From assembly GCF_001971785.1 (NCBI RefSeq), contig NZ_CP019389.1, forward strand, positions 1,623,001 through 1,687,000: DNA of 64,000 nucleotides, given 5' to 3'. Both the position numbers and the translations under genes were made by a program. The notes beneath the pieces are model-generated. The model was not told where the DNA came from, made no database searches, and worked only from the letters and a program-made list of their open reading frames with translations. This DNA comes from Seonamhaeicola sp. S2-3. GTDB lineage: Bacteria > Bacteroidota > Bacteroidia > Flavobacteriales > Flavobacteriaceae. Below, in pieces: positions 63,176-64,000 of this stretch (within the stretch, counting starts at the first letter, position 1; each line of letters begins with the position of its first letter).

Positions 63176-63955
63176 TTATTTACATAAGCCATAAGTTTCA
63201 CAAAGGATGTTTTCTATTTCTTTTTCTGAAAGATTCATAGCTTTTAAGTCTGAAATAAAGTCTTTATATAGCTTTTTTTCTTCTTGGTAAGTGTTTCTAT
63301 CAATTAACTCAAAACTAAAATATGGGAGGTTGTTAAGGTTAGGAAAGGCATTTGATGTAACAGCCCATTCAAAATGAGAACCTTCATAAAATAAAGGATT
63401 ATCATTGTACAGAGCTAATTGAGAACCGTTGGTTTCAATCTTTAAAATAGCATCCGTTTCAACATTTTTTATAAACACGTAATATAGTTTGGTGTCTTTT
63501 AAAGTTTGCCATTTTAAAGTGATTTTAGAGCTAGCTAGTTTACAGGAATCTTTAGGGGTAATCATTAGTAAATTACCTCTAAAAACACCACCAATTAGGG
63601 TGTTTTCGCCTTCAGAACTTGTTAGTTCTTTCCAAATATGTTTAAAATAACTAGAAGTAAAACTAGATTTGTTATGTTTTACTTTAAAGTTAAGTAGGTT
63701 GGTGAAATTATATTTACCATCAACATTTACTTTATAAGAGTTACCGTTATTATCTATAGTTGTTAATTCTGATTGCGGTAAAACGTGTACTAAACTATTT
63801 TTATTTATAAGAGCGCCTTTTTTTAAACTTGTTTGTATGCCTTTATCTTCAATTAGTAAGGTGCCCTTTGTTTTATAAACACAAAGTGAATTTTGGGCAC
63901 ATAAAGGTTGTACACAAAACAGTAATAAAATTAGTTTAACAAGTAACTTTGCCAT
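63176..63955 (-). CDS. Exported FecR-like protein paired with the propeller caspase
   Basis: 259 aa. Signal peptide ends PLCAQ. Residues 25-90 (KTKGTLLIEDKG, LKKGALINKNSLVHVLPQSEL, GNSYKVNVDGKYNF) resemble the FecR-type beta domain. The centre has a fibronectin-like region (ITLKWQTLKDTKLYYVFI), and the C-terminus is helical with two Cys (LCETYGLC). It lies 1 nt before the propeller caspase gene, so they are co-transcribed. A ligand-binding or scaffolding role is a guess; no enzyme motif is seen. Confidence 0.65.
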   Translation of the reverse strand: MAKLLVKLILLLFCVQPLCAQNSLCVYKTKGTLLIEDKGIQTSLKKGALINKNSLVHVLPQSELTTIDNNGNSYKVNVDGKYNFTNLLNFKVKHNKSSFTSSYFKHIWKELTSSEGENTLIGGVFRGNLLMITPKDSCKLASSKITLKWQTLKDTKLYYVFIKNVETDAILKIETNGSQLALYNDNPLFYEGSHFEWAVTSNAFPNLNNLPYFSFELIDRNTYQEEKKLYKDFISDLKAMNLSEKEIENILCETYGLCK

Positions 63956-64000
63956 TTAAAGCGTTTTTTTAAATAGTCTAGGAGATAAACATAAAAATCA

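Noticed and set aside
49553-63955. Caspase locus as a cytoplasmic abortive-infection defence system
   Set aside because: All seven products have clear signal peptides, and no cytoplasmic sensor, nucleotide cyclase or NTPase is present.

Overview
The window is a chromosomal segment of a marine-type Flavobacteriaceae (phylum Bacteroidota). The evidence is low GC, many TonB-dependent receptors with carboxypeptidase-like N-terminal domains, proteins with type IX secretion (T9SS) C-terminal sorting domains, a PorZ homologue, a fused CusA-CusC efflux protein, and many promoters of the Bacteroidota form TTG-N~19-TAnnTTTG. The genus was not determined.

Layout. 1-1413: a sparse edge with a short leader-like ORF followed by a terminator, and a TerB-fold gene. 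1414-2422: an excisionase-type antitoxin / PIN toxin pair. 2612-7723: mfd, a TlpA-like thioredoxin and yraN. 7843-11727: a metal-uptake operon (DtxR/MntR-type repressor, membrane-anchored DtxR-FeoA fusion, FeoB split into separate GTPase and permease genes). 11856-12700: an isolated accessory gene ending in a long imperfect inverted repeat. 12689-15705: a TonB receptor divergent from a second DtxR repressor, sharing a perfect palindromic operator candidate. 15788-21727: a heavy-metal RND efflux operon (adaptor, CusA-CusC fusion, small His-rich exported protein). 21877-25134: a conventional FeoA-FeoB-Cys-rich protein cluster and a SCO1-like protein. 25304-29783: rseP, tRNA-Asn, tRNA-Arg, an N-terminally truncated sigma factor, and umuC/umuD separated by a palindromic repeat. 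29827-34699: a MocR regulator with a substituted PLP lysine, divergent from a TonB receptor, then a JmjC-like cupin gene and a small exported protein. 34754-40513: tandem 59-bp repeats, recX, and two T9SS cargo genes whose 3' 534 bp are almost identical. 40517-46002: porZ-recO-TonB receptor operon. 46117-49350: gdhA, a small exported protein, a DinB-fold protein and an ArsC/Spx-like protein.

49553-63955 is the most unusual part. Seven genes, all with export signals, lie in two converging operons. The plus-strand operon encodes a trypsin-like protease with ankyrin-like repeats, a DUF900-type alpha/beta hydrolase, a protein with a barrel-like C-terminus, a caspase with a DUF4384-like end, and a caspase with TPRs. 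The minus-strand operon encodes a FecR-like exported protein and a beta-propeller caspase whose caspase fold is interrupted by about 300 residues. This looks like an extracytoplasmic protease and caspase module. Its function is not known from sequence.

Metal homeostasis is the other theme. Two Feo systems, two DtxR-type repressors, a DtxR-controlled TonB receptor, CusBA(C) efflux and a SCO1 protein sit within 18 kb, and similar TTTAG-N6-CTAAA palindromes at two loci suggest one shared metal regulon.
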